This document shows positions 7,732 to 17,213 of a DNA stretch of 47,479 nucleotides, piece after piece. Position numbers and translations under genes: made by a program. Position 1 is the first letter of the stretch; each line of letters opens with the position of its first letter. The DNA is from Candidatus Acidiferrum typicum. GTDB taxonomy: Bacteria > Acidobacteriota > Terriglobia > Acidiferrales > UBA7541. Location: assembly GCA_002478115.1 (NCBI GenBank), contig DLMH01000135.1, forward strand, positions 1-47,479. Direction: 5' to 3'. Under the pieces are notes generated by a model. The model searched no databases, was not told the origin of the DNA, and was given only the letters and a program-made list of their open reading frames with translations.

Positions 7732-8688
7732 TTAAGCTTTCTTCAACCAAATGGAACTAAAGGTGTTGGGATTCTGCTCCAGCGTCTCGTAGAACGGTAT
7801 TTTTGACTTAAGAAATCCCTCGTCATAGTAACGGATCAGAGGAGTTGACATCGTTATTTTGAATTTGTCATTAAAGCAGAGGAGGGCCTGCAACACCATC
7901 GCTTCATTCCAGAGCATGGGCCACTCTTGCCCGAGTACCCACAATTGAGGCGGATAAGGAATGTTGTAGGGGAAAGGAACATCATGAATGTGGATCACCA
8001 CTCCGGCGTTCAGACTCGGAAGCACCTCCAGATAGAGAAATGGGACATCCCCATCGATCTTCAGGACATGGCTCGAATCGATAAACAGAATGTCGTTTTC
8101 CTGGAGCTGTTGAAAGAGGGAGGTTTCGACATCCTGTACTTCCTTCTCCAGCACCTTGATTCCGGGAATGGTGCGCAGCTTTTCGAAGGGATGTGGCTCT
8201 ATGCAAGTGATTTCGAGAGGGTGACACTCCTTTGCGTTCCTCTCGGCGGCCAGGCTGCAGTAGAAGGTTGAGAGTCCGGATCCAACTTCGATATAGCGCC
8301 TCGGCTTGAGATGCCTCACCATCATGTAAAGAGTGAGTGCATCGATTGCGGTATATCCCGGACCAAAGCCCACCTTTTGCAAAGTCGCGTAAGGTGGGAT
8401 GAGGGAGAATTCGTCCAAGTAACGCGAGAGCAGATCAGAAAACTCCGATTTCATTTCCTCAACATCGTACTCAATGCCATGGAGTGCGCTAGGACGATTC
8501 CACCGTGCAAAACTTGACCGAAGCCGCGGCACTGAGACCAAGGGTGAATAATAGTCATCCGCCCGCGCAACCAGATAACCCTCTGACTCAAGATATCTAA
8601 TCAAGTGCTGGAATAGTTTTGCTTTCAGGCCTCCCAGTCGATTCCAGGTGGACGACGGCAGGATCCGCTTCGCCAAGCTCTTCAACAT
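7732..8688 (-). CDS. Class I SAM-dependent methyltransferase-like protein
   Basis: A 318-residue protein. The start is placed at ATG 8688, which has AGGAGG seven bases upstream, rather than the longer in-frame start at 8730. The Rossmann core begins about residue 132 with RYIEVGSGLSTF (glycine-rich SAM loop). ITCIEPHPF carries the acidic residue that usually holds the ribose. DILFIDSSHVL and IHIHDVPFP resemble the methyltransferase-24 group, often found near polysaccharide genes. The N-terminal 130 residues are specific to this subfamily. The substrate is unknown. Base composition looks less GC-rich than that of its neighbours, which may mean a different origin. Confidence 0.7.
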   Translation of the reverse strand: MLKSLAKRILPSSTWNRLGGLKAKLFQHLIRYLESEGYLVARADDYYSPLVSVPRLRSSFARWNRPSALHGIEYDVEEMKSEFSDLLSRYLDEFSLIPPYATLQKVGFGPGYTAIDALTLYMMVRHLKPRRYIEVGSGLSTFYCSLAAERNAKECHPLEITCIEPHPFEKLRTIPGIKVLEKEVQDVETSLFQQLQENDILFIDSSHVLKIDGDVPFLYLEVLPSLNAGVVIHIHDVPFPYNIPYPPQLWVLGQEWPMLWNEAMVLQALLCFNDKFKITMSTPLIRYYDEGFLKSKIPFYETLEQNPNTFSSIWLKKA

Positions 8689-8860
8689 CGAACCTCCTGT
8701 TTCAAAAAGCGGCGGTGGACGGACCGACACGAGCAGAACCTGGAGCCAGCGCGAATCGCTGAGGCGCTCGGTGTTGCCCCAGAATTCTCCTGATGGCTTG
8801 TATTCAAGAGATCCTGGCCGTTGTGCGCACTGATGTTCGAACCACCTTCCCCGCTCAGTG

Positions 8861-8891
8861 CCCGCGCAACGCGGGACCCTCGGAATGACAG
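8861..8891. repeat. Short hairpin repeat with GGAATGACA end, family C
   Basis: CCCGCG and CGCGGG form a stem around CAA, followed by ACCCTCGGAATGACAG. This is like the ends of the element at 40752. It lies in the gap between the methyltransferase and galactosidase genes (8689-8942), which otherwise holds nothing I can identify. Confidence 0.4.
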
Positions 8892-8942
8892 GGACAGTGC
8901 CGCGACATGTGCCGACTATTTCCGGCTAAAGACTATAAGGTT

Positions 8943-10151
8943 TCACGGCGCAATTTTTACCATCACCACGGAATGTGGGCCAACACTCGCCTTGAAACTG
9001 CCGGTGAACGAGCCCAGGTCCTTGTGCGCCCACAGATCGCGCACTTTAGCCGAGAGGTGCCCCGGGTAGGCGAGCTCTTCCCAGGAAACGCTCACTTCGC
9101 TTTCCGATGCTCCGCGATTGAACAGAATCACCGCGCGGCTGCCGTCGCTCATAGGTTTTGCCCAGACCTCCAGGTCGCCATTCTTCCGGACGCGATGGCC
9201 CTCGCGGCCCAACTTATCCTGATTCACGGCGATGACTTCCGTGTTCGTCAAAATCTCCTTGATCTCTGGCGTCATGGAGCGCACATCGTTCCCGGATATC
9301 AGTGGGGCGTCGAGCAAGGCCCAAAAACTGAAATGCGCGCGATATTCGGTTGTGGTCATGCCGCCGTTGCCGACTTCCAGCATGTCCGGATCGTTCCAGT
9401 GTCCCGGCCCGGCAAAGCTTTCAATCCCCACCTGTTGGTCCAAAATTTCGAGCATGCCGTACTCGCAGCAACTGCCGTCCTTCCACTTGTTATTCGCGGA
9501 CCACTTATCCCCGATGTCGCCTGTCGTGCGCCACAGATTGCCGATCCCGTTGGCCCACAGCCAAGGCTTGGCCGTGCCCCATTCGCACATGCTGAAAACA
9601 ATCGGCCGGCCCGTCGCCATCAGGGCGTGGCTCATCGTCGAGTACGCCTCTTCCGCGTTGCGCGTCCCGGTGCTGCACCAATCGTATTTCAGGTAGTCCA
9701 CGCCCCAGCGAGCGTACTGCAGCGCATCTTGATATTCGTGTCCCTGGCTTCCCGGGCGCCCCGCACAGGTTTTTGTGCCCGCATCCGAGTAAATTCCCAA
9801 TTTCAGCCCCTTCGCGTGGACGTAATCCGCCAGCGCCTTGATTCCGGAAGGGAAGCGCTTCGCATCAACGACAATATTGCCGTCCGGATCGCGGTCGACT
9901 TGCCAGCAGTCATCAATCACCACGTACTGGTAGCCCGCATCCTTCATCCCATTGGTTGCCATCGAATCCGCAACGGACTTGATCAAATCCTCGCTGACAT
10001 TGCATTGAAACTTGTTCCAACTGTTCCAGCCCATCGGCGGAGTCGGCGCCAGCGAATCATCCCGTGTTTGCGCAACACAAAGTGTGGGAAACGCTACGCA
10101 GATCAACACACCCAGCAGAAGAAGACCGCGACATTCAGCAACGTGCTTCAT
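8943..10151 (-). CDS. GH27 alpha-galactosidase (melibiase), secreted
   Basis: Predicted exo-alpha-galactosidase of glycoside hydrolase family 27, 402 residues. The start is taken as ATG 10151, which has GGGAGG eight bases upstream. It opens a clear signal peptide (MKHVAEC, then LLLLGVLICVAF, then a VAQ cleavage site), so the enzyme is exported. Family marks are PPMGWNSWNKF, VIDDCW, KLGIYSDAG and DYLKYDWC, whose Asp is the nucleophile; the C-terminal beta domain is present. An in-frame extension upstream of the start encodes a remnant similar to the end of the GH15 protein and is unlikely to be translated as part of this enzyme. Confidence 0.88.
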   Translation of the reverse strand: MKHVAECRGLLLLGVLICVAFPTLCVAQTRDDSLAPTPPMGWNSWNKFQCNVSEDLIKSVADSMATNGMKDAGYQYVVIDDCWQVDRDPDGNIVVDAKRFPSGIKALADYVHAKGLKLGIYSDAGTKTCAGRPGSQGHEYQDALQYARWGVDYLKYDWCSTGTRNAEEAYSTMSHALMATGRPIVFSMCEWGTAKPWLWANGIGNLWRTTGDIGDKWSANNKWKDGSCCEYGMLEILDQQVGIESFAGPGHWNDPDMLEVGNGGMTTTEYRAHFSFWALLDAPLISGNDVRSMTPEIKEILTNTEVIAVNQDKLGREGHRVRKNGDLEVWAKPMSDGSRAVILFNRGASESEVSVSWEELAYPGHLSAKVRDLWAHKDLGSFTGSFKASVGPHSVVMVKIAP

Positions 10152-10163
10152 CGCCATACCTCC

Positions 10164-10215
10164 CAAAGATTTTTCAACCAGATGAAGAGCGAGAGCCTGG
10201 TTCGCTTGCTCCACG
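10164..10215 (-). pseudogene. Decayed fragment of the GH15 3' end
   Basis: In the frame leading into the galactosidase gene this stretch reads QANQALALHLVEKS. The last residues of the GH15 protein at 38064 read QANQALALHLLERS. The DNA matches at roughly 70% by eye over about 46 bases. It is a third, older partial copy of that gene end, lying just upstream of the galactosidase ribosome-binding site. Confidence 0.45.
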
Positions 10216-10338
10216 CAAGCGGCATGTGGCCACACGAAACATAACGCCCATCCCGCGCGAAGTAAAGCGAGGCGCGAGTGGTGGGTAAGTTTCCGGTAAG
10301 CGTTTATCAGGACTTGACACGCAAGCTGTCTCTCTTCA

Positions 10339-10367
10339 TTGACTTGCTTTCTGACAAAACCTAAGAT
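10339..10367 (+). promoter_or_regulatory. Sigma-70-like promoter of the Ser/Thr kinase
   Basis: TTGACT (10339-10344), a 17-base spacer and TAAGAT (10362-10367). The expected transcription start falls within a few bases of the kinase ATG at 10377, so the mRNA would have almost no leader. Confidence 0.55.
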
Positions 10368-10376
10368 GGGCGCGAG

Positions 10377-13037
10377 ATGCCGGATTCCTCGTCTCTACTG
10401 GGTCAGACCGTATCCCACTACCGCATCATCAAGAAGCAGGGCGGCGGCGGGATGGGGGTTGTTTACGAGGCCGAAGACACCCGCCTGCACCGCAATGTTG
10501 CGCTGAAATTCCTACCCGACAATCTGGCGAAAGACCCGCAGTCGCTGGCGCGTTTTCAGAGAGAGGCGCAGGCAGCGTCGGCCTTGAACCATCCCAACAT
10601 CTGCACCATTTATGACATCGGCGAAGCAGAGGGGAAGGCGTTCATCGCGATGGAGTTTCTGGACGGCATGACGCTCAAGCAGCTCCTCCGCGGCAAGCCT
10701 CTCGATCTCGAAAAACTTCTCGATGTCTCCATCGACATCGCTGCCGGCCTCGACGCCGCCCACTCCCAAGGCATCATCCATCGCGATATCAAGCCTGCTA
10801 ACATCTTCGTCACCAAGATCGGTCACACGAAAATCCTCGATTTCGGCCTAGCGAAAGTTTCGCCTTCAGCCGTCTCCTTGCGCGGTGCCTCCGTTGACCA
10901 AGGCGAGACCCTTTCCATTGACGACCCGTTCCTGACCAGTCCCGGCACCACCATCGGCACCATCGCCTACATGTCGCCCGAACAAGTCCGCGGCAAGGAC
11001 CTTGACGCCCGCACCGACCTCTTCTCCTTCGGCGTCGTCCTCTACGAAATGGCTACGGGCATCCTTCCTTTCCGGGGCGACACCGCTGGGGTCATCTCCA
11101 ATGCCATACTTGAGCGTCCTCCCGTTCCTCCTTCGCGCCTTAATCCTGAGGTTTCTCCCAAGCTCGAGGAACTGATCCATAAGTGTCTGGAAAAAGATTG
11201 CGAAGTACGCTGTCAATCTGCCTCGGAACTCCGCGCCGACCTCAAGCGACTGAAACGCGATACAGAATCCTCGAAGAGCCAGCCGGTGCAGAGCGCGTCC
11301 AGTGTTGCAAGCGCACGCGGCCTTGCGTCACGTTGGTGGATCTGGGCTGCCACTCTGGTGATCGCCGTCGCTGCCATCCTCGGCATCATTTGGTTGCGCA
11401 CTCCGTTGCCCCCACTTCGCATTCTGGCAACCAAGCAACTCACTCACGACAGCGTACAAAAAGCCCGTTTAATGACCGACGGAAGCCGCATCTATTTCGC
11501 TGAGAGCTTGGGGCCGAGTTACCACCTGGCACAGGTTTCCGTGGCGGGAGGCGAAGTGGCCGTCATCAAATCGGGAATCTTGCCGTATTTTCTGTCATCC
11601 ATCTCACCGGACAGTTCGGAACTTCTTGTTACTCAGAACAATCCACAAATCAATGACCCAATCTGGGCCATTCAGCTGCCGGTAGGTTCGCCCCGGCGAA
11701 TCGCAGACTTGACCGGCCACGATCCTGCCTGGGCACCCGACGGGCGATTGTTGTTCGGTAGAGGAAATGACATTTGGATCGCAGAACACGATGGAGGTTA
11801 TCCCAGGAAGCTGATAACCACGCCGGACCTCCCGGGGGCATTCCAGTTTTCACCCGATGGGATCCATTTTCGCTTTAGCCTCGGCAACCTAACGACCTCC
11901 ATCTCTTCTCTCTGGGAAGCTCGGCTAGACGGCACCGGTCTCCACGATATCCTGCCCGGATGGAACAAGCCTCCGGCAGAGTGCTGCGGTAAGTGGACGC
12001 CCGATGGAAAATACTTTGTCTTTCTCAGTACCCACAACAATGCCAGCAATGTCTGGGTACTCCCGGAAAAGGCCAGCTTCGGACGAACTGTATCCCAAGT
12101 GCCCATGCAACTCACCACCGGCCCCCTCCAGATTTATGATGTTCTGCCAGCCAGGAATGGAAAACAGCTTTTCGTGATAGGCACCCAGCTGAATGGTGAA
12201 CTTGTAAAGTTCGACATGAAGACCAGTCAGTTTGTCCCGGTTCTCGGCGGCATCTCCGCGGGTGACGTCGACTACTCTCGCGACGGCTCCTGGATCACCT
12301 ACGTCCTCTATCCTGAAGGCACTCTCTGGCGCAGCCGCGTCGATGGGAGCGAGCGCCAGCAACTCACGCACCCGCCCATGCAAGCGGCCCTCGCTCACTG
12401 GTCACCTGATGGACGGCAAATCGCCTTCTCGGCAACTTTGCCGGGTAAGCCTTGGCGCGTCTTTGTGATTTCCGTGGACGGTGGATCGCCTCAGCCAATT
12501 AGCTCCTCTGAAGAATCACAAACGGATCCGACCTGGTCCGCCGATGGACAGACTATTGCCTTTGGCCACACCGCTCAGGAGGAAGGCGACAAAAGCTACA
12601 TCGGCATGTTTAATGTGAAATCGCGGCAAATTACCCGCCTCGCCGGTTCGGAAGGAACTTTTGGGCCCAGGTGGTCGCCCGACGGGAAATACATCGTCGC
12701 CTTGCCGGATGACAATTCCTCCCTAAAGCTCTACGACGCCCAGGCGATGACGTGGAAGAAACTGCTGCAGCGCCCAGACTTGGTTGGCTACATCACCTGG
12801 TCCCAGGACAGCACTTCCATTTATTTCGATACACTCGTCACGGAACAACCTGCGTTTTACCGGCTGCGTGTGCGCGACGGCAAACTCGACCGCATTGTTG
12901 ATTTGAAATCCTATCGCTTGTTTCCCATCCCGTTTGGCCCCGGTTCCTGGAGCGGACTTGCCCCCGGAGACACACCACTCTTCGTCCGCGACATAAGCAC
13001 CTCGGAAATCTACGCATTTGATGTCGATTTTCCTTAG
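10377..13037 (+). CDS. Membrane Ser/Thr protein kinase with TolB-like propeller
   Basis: A PknB-type kinase of 886 residues. The N-terminal cytoplasmic kinase domain (about 17-285) has the glycine loop [15 protein letters not shown] with the ATP lysine, catalytic HRDIKPAN and DFGLAK. All catalytic residues are present, so it should be active. One membrane helix follows (about 318-340, [20 protein letters not shown]). The rest (about 350-886) is a beta-propeller of TolB/WD40-like repeats with recurring SPDG or SADG turns, probably outside the membrane and possibly a ligand sensor. Such kinases are abundant in Acidobacteriota. No Shine-Dalgarno sequence is visible before the ATG. Nothing downstream on the same strand looks like an obvious substrate. 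Confidence 0.9.
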   Translation: MPDSSSLLGQTVSHYRIIKKQGGGGMGVVYEAEDTRLHRNVALKFLPDNLAKDPQSLARFQREAQAASALNHPNICTIYDIGEAEGKAFIAMEFLDGMTLKQLLRGKPLDLEKLLDVSIDIAAGLDAAHSQGIIHRDIKPANIFVTKIGHTKILDFGLAKVSPSAVSLRGASVDQGETLSIDDPFLTSPGTTIGTIAYMSPEQVRGKDLDARTDLFSFGVVLYEMATGILPFRGDTAGVISNAILERPPVPPSRLNPEVSPKLEELIHKCLEKDCEVRCQSASELRADLKRLKRDTESSKSQPVQSASSVASARGLASRWWIWAATLVIAVAAILGIIWLRTPLPPLRILATKQLTHDSVQKARLMTDGSRIYFAESLGPSYHLAQVSVAGGEVAVIKSGILPYFLSSISPDSSELLVTQNNPQINDPIWAIQLPVGSPRRIADLTGHDPAWAPDGRLLFGRGNDIWIAEHDGGYPRKLITTPDLPGAFQFSPDGIHFRFSLGNLTTSISSLWEARLDGTGLHDILPGWNKPPAECCGKWTPDGKYFVFLSTHNNASNVWVLPEKASFGRTVSQVPMQLTTGPLQIYDVLPARNGKQLFVIGTQLNGELVKFDMKTSQFVPVLGGISAGDVDYSRDGSWITYVLYPEGTLWRSRVDGSERQQLTHPPMQAALAHWSPDGRQIAFSATLPGKPWRVFVISVDGGSPQPISSSEESQTDPTWSADGQTIAFGHTAQEEGDKSYIGMFNVKSRQITRLAGSEGTFGPRWSPDGKYIVALPDDNSSLKLYDAQAMTWKKLLQRPDLVGYITWSQDSTSIYFDTLVTEQPAFYRLRVRDGKLDRIVDLKSYRLFPIPFGPGSWSGLAPGDTPLFVRDISTSEIYAFDVDFP

Positions 13038-13152
13038 ATCCCGCGCCTTTCCTACTCCTTCTCATTGCTCATCAGCCACACGGTCCATCTCTGCGCATGT
13101 CGCGGATCCTCTGGCCTTGGCAGCGGTGTCAACTCCCGATTAGTTCTGCCTT

Positions 13153-13814
13153 ACCGGACAACTCCGGCCCAGTACTCACATGGACGGCTCCCGCGTTTCG
13201 GAAACTGACCCACCTTGAACACTCAACTGGAGCACCGGGCGAGGAATCTCCCTTTCTACGCTTAAACGCCCGCCCCCAGCTTCACTTTCACGGAGCACTC
13301 CATCAAGTGCAGGGCCAGCGCCTGGTTTGCCTGCGTCCACAAGAGCGGCGTGTGATCGTTGGCGACATATTCCCCATTTTTGAGGTAGTAGAGTTCGGGG
13401 CAGCTTCCCTCCGGCGTCAATTGCCGCAACGAGCGATTGAAATAGTGCACCTGCTTGTGAAAACTCTCGACGTCCGAAGGGTTCGCCAGGAATCGCTCGC
13501 CGTAAATGATGGAGAGCTGCGGATCGAAGATGCACCACTGCGCCTCGCAACCCGGCTGCAGCAGCGCGTCCCGGTAGGCCATCCGTTCGCTGAAGTCGCT
13601 GCTCATCTGGCCCGGCGCAAACCACTGATCGTAGTCCTGGCAAAAATAGGAATCGCCGGCATAACGCTTGATGCCGATCTTGCCCTTGAGCCGCGCCTGC
13701 ACCAGACTGAGGATGGCGTCTTGCGCCGCAAGTTCCCGCACAACGCGCAACGGGTGAATCAAGGAGAGCAAGGCGGAATCCGCGAGCCGCTCCGGCGGCG
13801 CCTCAAACGGCAGC
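13153..13814 (-). pseudogene. 662-bp duplicated 3' fragment of the GH15 gene
   Basis: This block matches 37955-38616 over its whole length with no length change. It contains the last roughly 185 codons of the GH15 gene (from LPFEAPPERL to the TAA) plus about 110 bases beyond the stop. The encoded residues are about 93% identical by eye (13 substitutions). It has no start and no catalytic N-terminal half, so it cannot give a working enzyme. The frame stays open, and many changes are conservative. Similarity stops sharply at 13814, where beta-lactamase-family codons begin on the other strand, and at 13153. Confidence 0.85.
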
Positions 13815-13845
13815 AAAACCCAGCCTGGACGGGCTCGATGAGTTC

Positions 13846-15558
13846 GTGACCCAGGCGATGAAGGACTGCAAGGTGCTGGGACTCGCCATCGCAGTCGTCC
13901 AGGGCGACAAAGTGATTCTCGCGAAGGGGTATGGCTATCGCGAAATGGAAAAGCAGCTGCCGGTAACACCAAATACACTGCTTGCCATTGGCTCGATCAC
14001 CAAATCCTTCACCGTGACGACACTGGGCATGGAGATGGACGAAGGCAAAGTCGACTGGAATGAGCCGGTCCGCGACTTTTTGCCCACATTCAAGCTGTAT
14101 GAGCCAGTACTGACTGAGCAGGTGACGATTCGCGATCTGATCATGCATCGTACGGGCCTTCCGCGCCACGATCTCGTCTGGTATTCGTCAGACTTTGGAC
14201 GCGAGGATCTGCTGGGTCGTCTGCAGTATCTTGAGCCCAGCAAACCACTCCGTACGAGATTTCAGTACAACAACCTGATGTTCATGACCGCGGGATATAT
14301 CGCCGGCCAGTTGAACGGCACGAGTTGGGAAGACGCCGTTACCCAGCGCATCTTCAAGCCGCTGGAAATGAGCGACACGAATTTCTCAGAGGCGGAGACC
14401 CAGAAGAACGTCGACTTTGCCGAGCCCTATCGCAAAGGCAGTGACTTGAAGGCCGAGTTGAAACGCATTCCCTTCGACGCGCAGTGTCCAGATCGCTACG
14501 CCATGGGTCCGGCGGGCGAGATCAACAGCAATGTCGACGATATGAGCAGGTATCTGCTTTTCCACATGAATCAGGGGAAGGTTGCGGGCAAACAGCTTCT
14601 CTCCGAGAGCAATTCAGTCCAGATGCAAACTCCGCAGATGGTAATTCAGGGTGCGCCCGCCTACAAAGAAACGGGCGAAAGCAGTTATGGGATGGGTTTC
14701 TTTCTGTCCACTTACCGCGGGCATAGAGAAGTTGAGCACGGAGGGAACATTGACGGCTTCAGTGCCGAGTTCGTGTTCCTGCCGGCAGATCGAATCGGAG
14801 TCGTCGTCCTGACCAATCTCAACGGCAACCCCCTGCCGAACATCGTCGCCATGAACGTCTTCGACAGGCTGCTCGGCCTCGACCAAGTCCCGTGGAACCA
14901 GCGTCTCCTCGCAACCGAAGCGGGAGGCAAAAAGTCGGAGCAGGAAGCGAAGGACAAAGGCTATACTCCGCGCAAACTCGGAACTCATCCCTCGCACGAC
15001 CTGAAAGATTATGCCGGCGATTACTCGAACCCGGGATATGGGATTGTGAGCATTGAGCCTAACGGCGAGGCTTTCAAGTTGACACTCAACCAAGTCAGCG
15101 AGCCCTTGGAACACTGTCACTACGATGTTTTCCAGGTGCCCGCCGACCCGCTCGATCCATTTGAGAAGATGAAGGTCGAGTTCCTCACGGACATAGACGG
15201 GGGCATCTCAAGTCTCTCGATGCCGCTCGAGCCCAGCGTGAAGGACATTGTCTTCACGCGCATGCCCGATCGGCAACTTACCCAGCGCAGCTTTATCGAG
15301 GCCTTTATAGGCGACTATGAGATTGAGGGATCTCCGGTGCCGCTGAAAGTCTCGCTCCGGGGCGAAAACTCCCTCCTCATCAGCGTTCCCGGACAGCCCG
15401 ATTACAAGCTGAATCCGAAGCGCGGCACCACGTTTCAGCTTGCAGATTTCAGCGGTATCACGATTGAGTTCAAGCGGGACGCGACGGGAAAGGTGACTGA
15501 GGCTGTGCTTAACCAGCTTGGCAGGGTGATTGTTCTGAAGAAGAAGCAGACACCGTGA
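13846..15558 (+). CDS. Beta-lactamase-family serine hydrolase, 5'-truncated
   Basis: A class C beta-lactamase/esterase-like protein (PF00144 type), 570 residues from the GTG at 13846. The serine is in SITK (about residue 49), the tyrosine motif in YNN, and HGG near residue 304 fits the third active-site box. A further 200 residues form a C-terminal lipocalin-like/DUF3471-type region. These enzymes normally begin with a signal peptide. Here the frame upstream of the GTG reads back only to SLDGLDEF before it meets the duplicated GH15 fragment at 13814. The true start, export signal and promoter therefore appear to be lost. The body has no stop or frameshift, so the truncation may be recent, or the gene may still be expressed as a cytoplasmic protein. 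Confidence 0.8.
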   Translation: MTQAMKDCKVLGLAIAVVQGDKVILAKGYGYREMEKQLPVTPNTLLAIGSITKSFTVTTLGMEMDEGKVDWNEPVRDFLPTFKLYEPVLTEQVTIRDLIMHRTGLPRHDLVWYSSDFGREDLLGRLQYLEPSKPLRTRFQYNNLMFMTAGYIAGQLNGTSWEDAVTQRIFKPLEMSDTNFSEAETQKNVDFAEPYRKGSDLKAELKRIPFDAQCPDRYAMGPAGEINSNVDDMSRYLLFHMNQGKVAGKQLLSESNSVQMQTPQMVIQGAPAYKETGESSYGMGFFLSTYRGHREVEHGGNIDGFSAEFVFLPADRIGVVVLTNLNGNPLPNIVAMNVFDRLLGLDQVPWNQRLLATEAGGKKSEQEAKDKGYTPRKLGTHPSHDLKDYAGDYSNPGYGIVSIEPNGEAFKLTLNQVSEPLEHCHYDVFQVPADPLDPFEKMKVEFLTDIDGGISSLSMPLEPSVKDIVFTRMPDRQLTQRSFIEAFIGDYEIEGSPVPLKVSLRGENSLLISVPGQPDYKLNPKRGTTFQLADFSGITIEFKRDATGKVTEAVLNQLGRVIVLKKKQTP

Positions 15559-16229
15559 GACGATTGGCCGATGGGACGAGTTCCCACCGAATCGGATGCC
15601 CTGCCTTGACTGCGCAGTTTGCGGCGAAGGTGGGGCGTTCGGCGTAAGATCGGCTTTGCACGGATTACCTCGAAATGAAACCAGCCACTCCAGTGACGCT
15701 GAAGGACCCAGTCGTCCCCTCTTCCCAACGGCCCAAACTCATAACGCAGTTCTCTCCTAAGTCTTGAAAATCCGGATATGAAACCGGACCAGCCGGTCAT
15801 CTGCTTGCCAGTTTTCGCTACCGTTGCCACTTCTCCGGTAAAAGCGTTTGAACGCGCACAGAGCACCTCGCCTCACTTCGGTCATTCCTGAAAACGCGCC
15901 TCCGATAGAGCACTAGCGTCACTCGGAATCGACGGCGGGCGACAATGGAGCAACTTCCCAGAACGGGACTTGGCAAAGTTTGATATAGGATTTTGAGACA
16001 GCATGCAAACGGAACGCATTCGGCTGGACGTAACCTGAGTCCCAAGTCTCCAATTTGCAGTCAAAACTCGAGAGCAATTGTGGGAATCCTCTGGGAGAAC
16101 ATGAGGCGTTTGAGTAATGCTCTCTCGGCGGGGATGACAAGATGCGACACTCAGCACCTCGGGCTAAGAACAGAACCGCCCGAAGATGTTAGCCAGGGCA
16201 GCAGCCCGCAATTGATCCACGCTCCCGAA
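15559..16229. other. Gene-free stretch
   Basis: About 670 bases between the beta-lactamase gene and the cyclic-nucleotide-binding gene. Short open frames exist on both strands, but none has a good ribosome-binding site or recognisable protein. Two similar ATGAAACC starts (15674 and 15778) are noted without interpretation. It marks the left border of the hydrogenase island. Confidence 0.4.
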
Positions 16230-16694
16230 TCAAGAATGGATGGCGTAAATATCTTCTAACTGCAGGCGCGTGGCATCAAGCCGCGTGGCAATCAGATCTA
16301 CAAAGCGTTTCAACATCTCGTAGCCCAAGTCATGGTCTTCTTCGCACTTGGCACGCAGCCAATTCGCGTCCCATACGACTGCGTGGGTGGGCAGAAGTGT
16401 TCTTGCGTGGAAATGCCAGCGATAAGGCGCCGAGACCCACGACCAGCCAAGAACTTCTCCTTTGTCCACCGTCTGAACCGTCGTCGCGCCCCGGCTGGGG
16501 ATCAACAGTTCGACCGAGACACGCCCATCGCGGATCACGTAGAACTCATTCGCCGGATCCCCTTCGCGAAAGATGTAGTGCAGCTTCGGAAACTGAACAT
16601 CTCTCGCGTTAGCGGCGATGAATTTGAGATGCGCCTCAGAGAAACCACTAAAAAAAGGGCATTCCCGGAGGACCGGTTCGAGTGATTGATTCAT
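16230..16694 (-). CDS. Stand-alone cyclic-nucleotide-binding domain protein
   Basis: A 154-residue cytoplasmic protein made of one CRP-like nucleotide-binding beta-roll and a C-terminal helix. Visible parts are HYIFREGDPANEFYVIRDG and VDKGEVLGWSW, corresponding to the first strands and the phosphate-binding region. There is no helix-turn-helix domain, so it is not a normal Crp/Fnr activator. The ATG at 16694 has AGGAGGGG seven bases upstream. It is divergent from the FdhF-like gene at 17214. As I recall, proteins of this kind often accompany group 3b [NiFe] hydrogenases. A role as a small-molecule-sensing accessory to the HydB/HydG-like pair next door is inference. A damaged second copy lies at the other end of the island. 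Confidence 0.75.
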   Translation of the reverse strand: MNQSLEPVLRECPFFSGFSEAHLKFIAANARDVQFPKLHYIFREGDPANEFYVIRDGRVSVELLIPSRGATTVQTVDKGEVLGWSWVSAPYRWHFHARTLLPTHAVVWDANWLRAKCEEDHDLGYEMLKRFVDLIATRLDATRLQLEDIYAIHS

Positions 16695-17213
16695 GGTGGC
16701 CCCTCCTCACCTCGCAATGTTCGCGGGGTTTTCGTTTTCTTGTAGAGTCCGCACTTTTTCCGTGTTATCCATGCCGACCTCATACCAGGCAACGCGGCGC
16801 CCGCACCCCATACAACCAGAAACACCAAAGTGCCCGATGCAGTAGCTGATTTTATGCATCAGCCACGGGCGACACCTGGCGCGTGGGATGAAGCGGGGAC
16901 CAGATCGACTTTCTGCCTAGGAGCGGTCGGAAGCATTTCCACTCGCTAGTTCTCCAGGCGAGAGCGCGCCCAGAGCTCATGTGGATGGCACTGCCTAGGC
17001 TCCCTATACTCCTTCCCGCTGCAAGTTGCAACCCCACCGGTCAACACGAGGGGAGGACGAATTCGCACTGGGTTAAGAACCTATGGTGTCTCACGGAACT
17101 TGGCACGGAGGGTCCCGCTGAAGTCAAACAATTCGAGGTCTCCAGTGTGATGGTGGTCATTGACATGAGGGGCCGAAAGGTGCATAGAGCGCTTAGAAGG
17201 AAATAAGGCTGTC
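16695..17213. other. Divergent control region of the hydrogenase island
   Basis: 519 bases between the divergent cyclic-nucleotide-binding gene and the first hydrogenase-operon gene. I see no convincing gene here. TTGGCACG at about 17099 resembles a sigma-54 -24 element, but the -12 GC is missing. An in-frame run just before 17208 ends in RGRKVHRALRRK and has no good start. The operon promoter should lie here but could not be placed. Confidence 0.4.

Noticed and set aside
13262..13978. Long minus-strand ORF as an independent short glycosidase
   Set aside because: Its upstream third is antisense of the beta-lactamase gene; only the duplicated GH15 end is real, without catalytic half or start.
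17099..17116. Sigma-54-like promoter (TTGGCACG) upstream of the hydrogenase operon
   Set aside because: The -24 half matches well, but the required GC at -12 is absent (CC instead), and no FhlA/HyfR-type activator gene is nearby.
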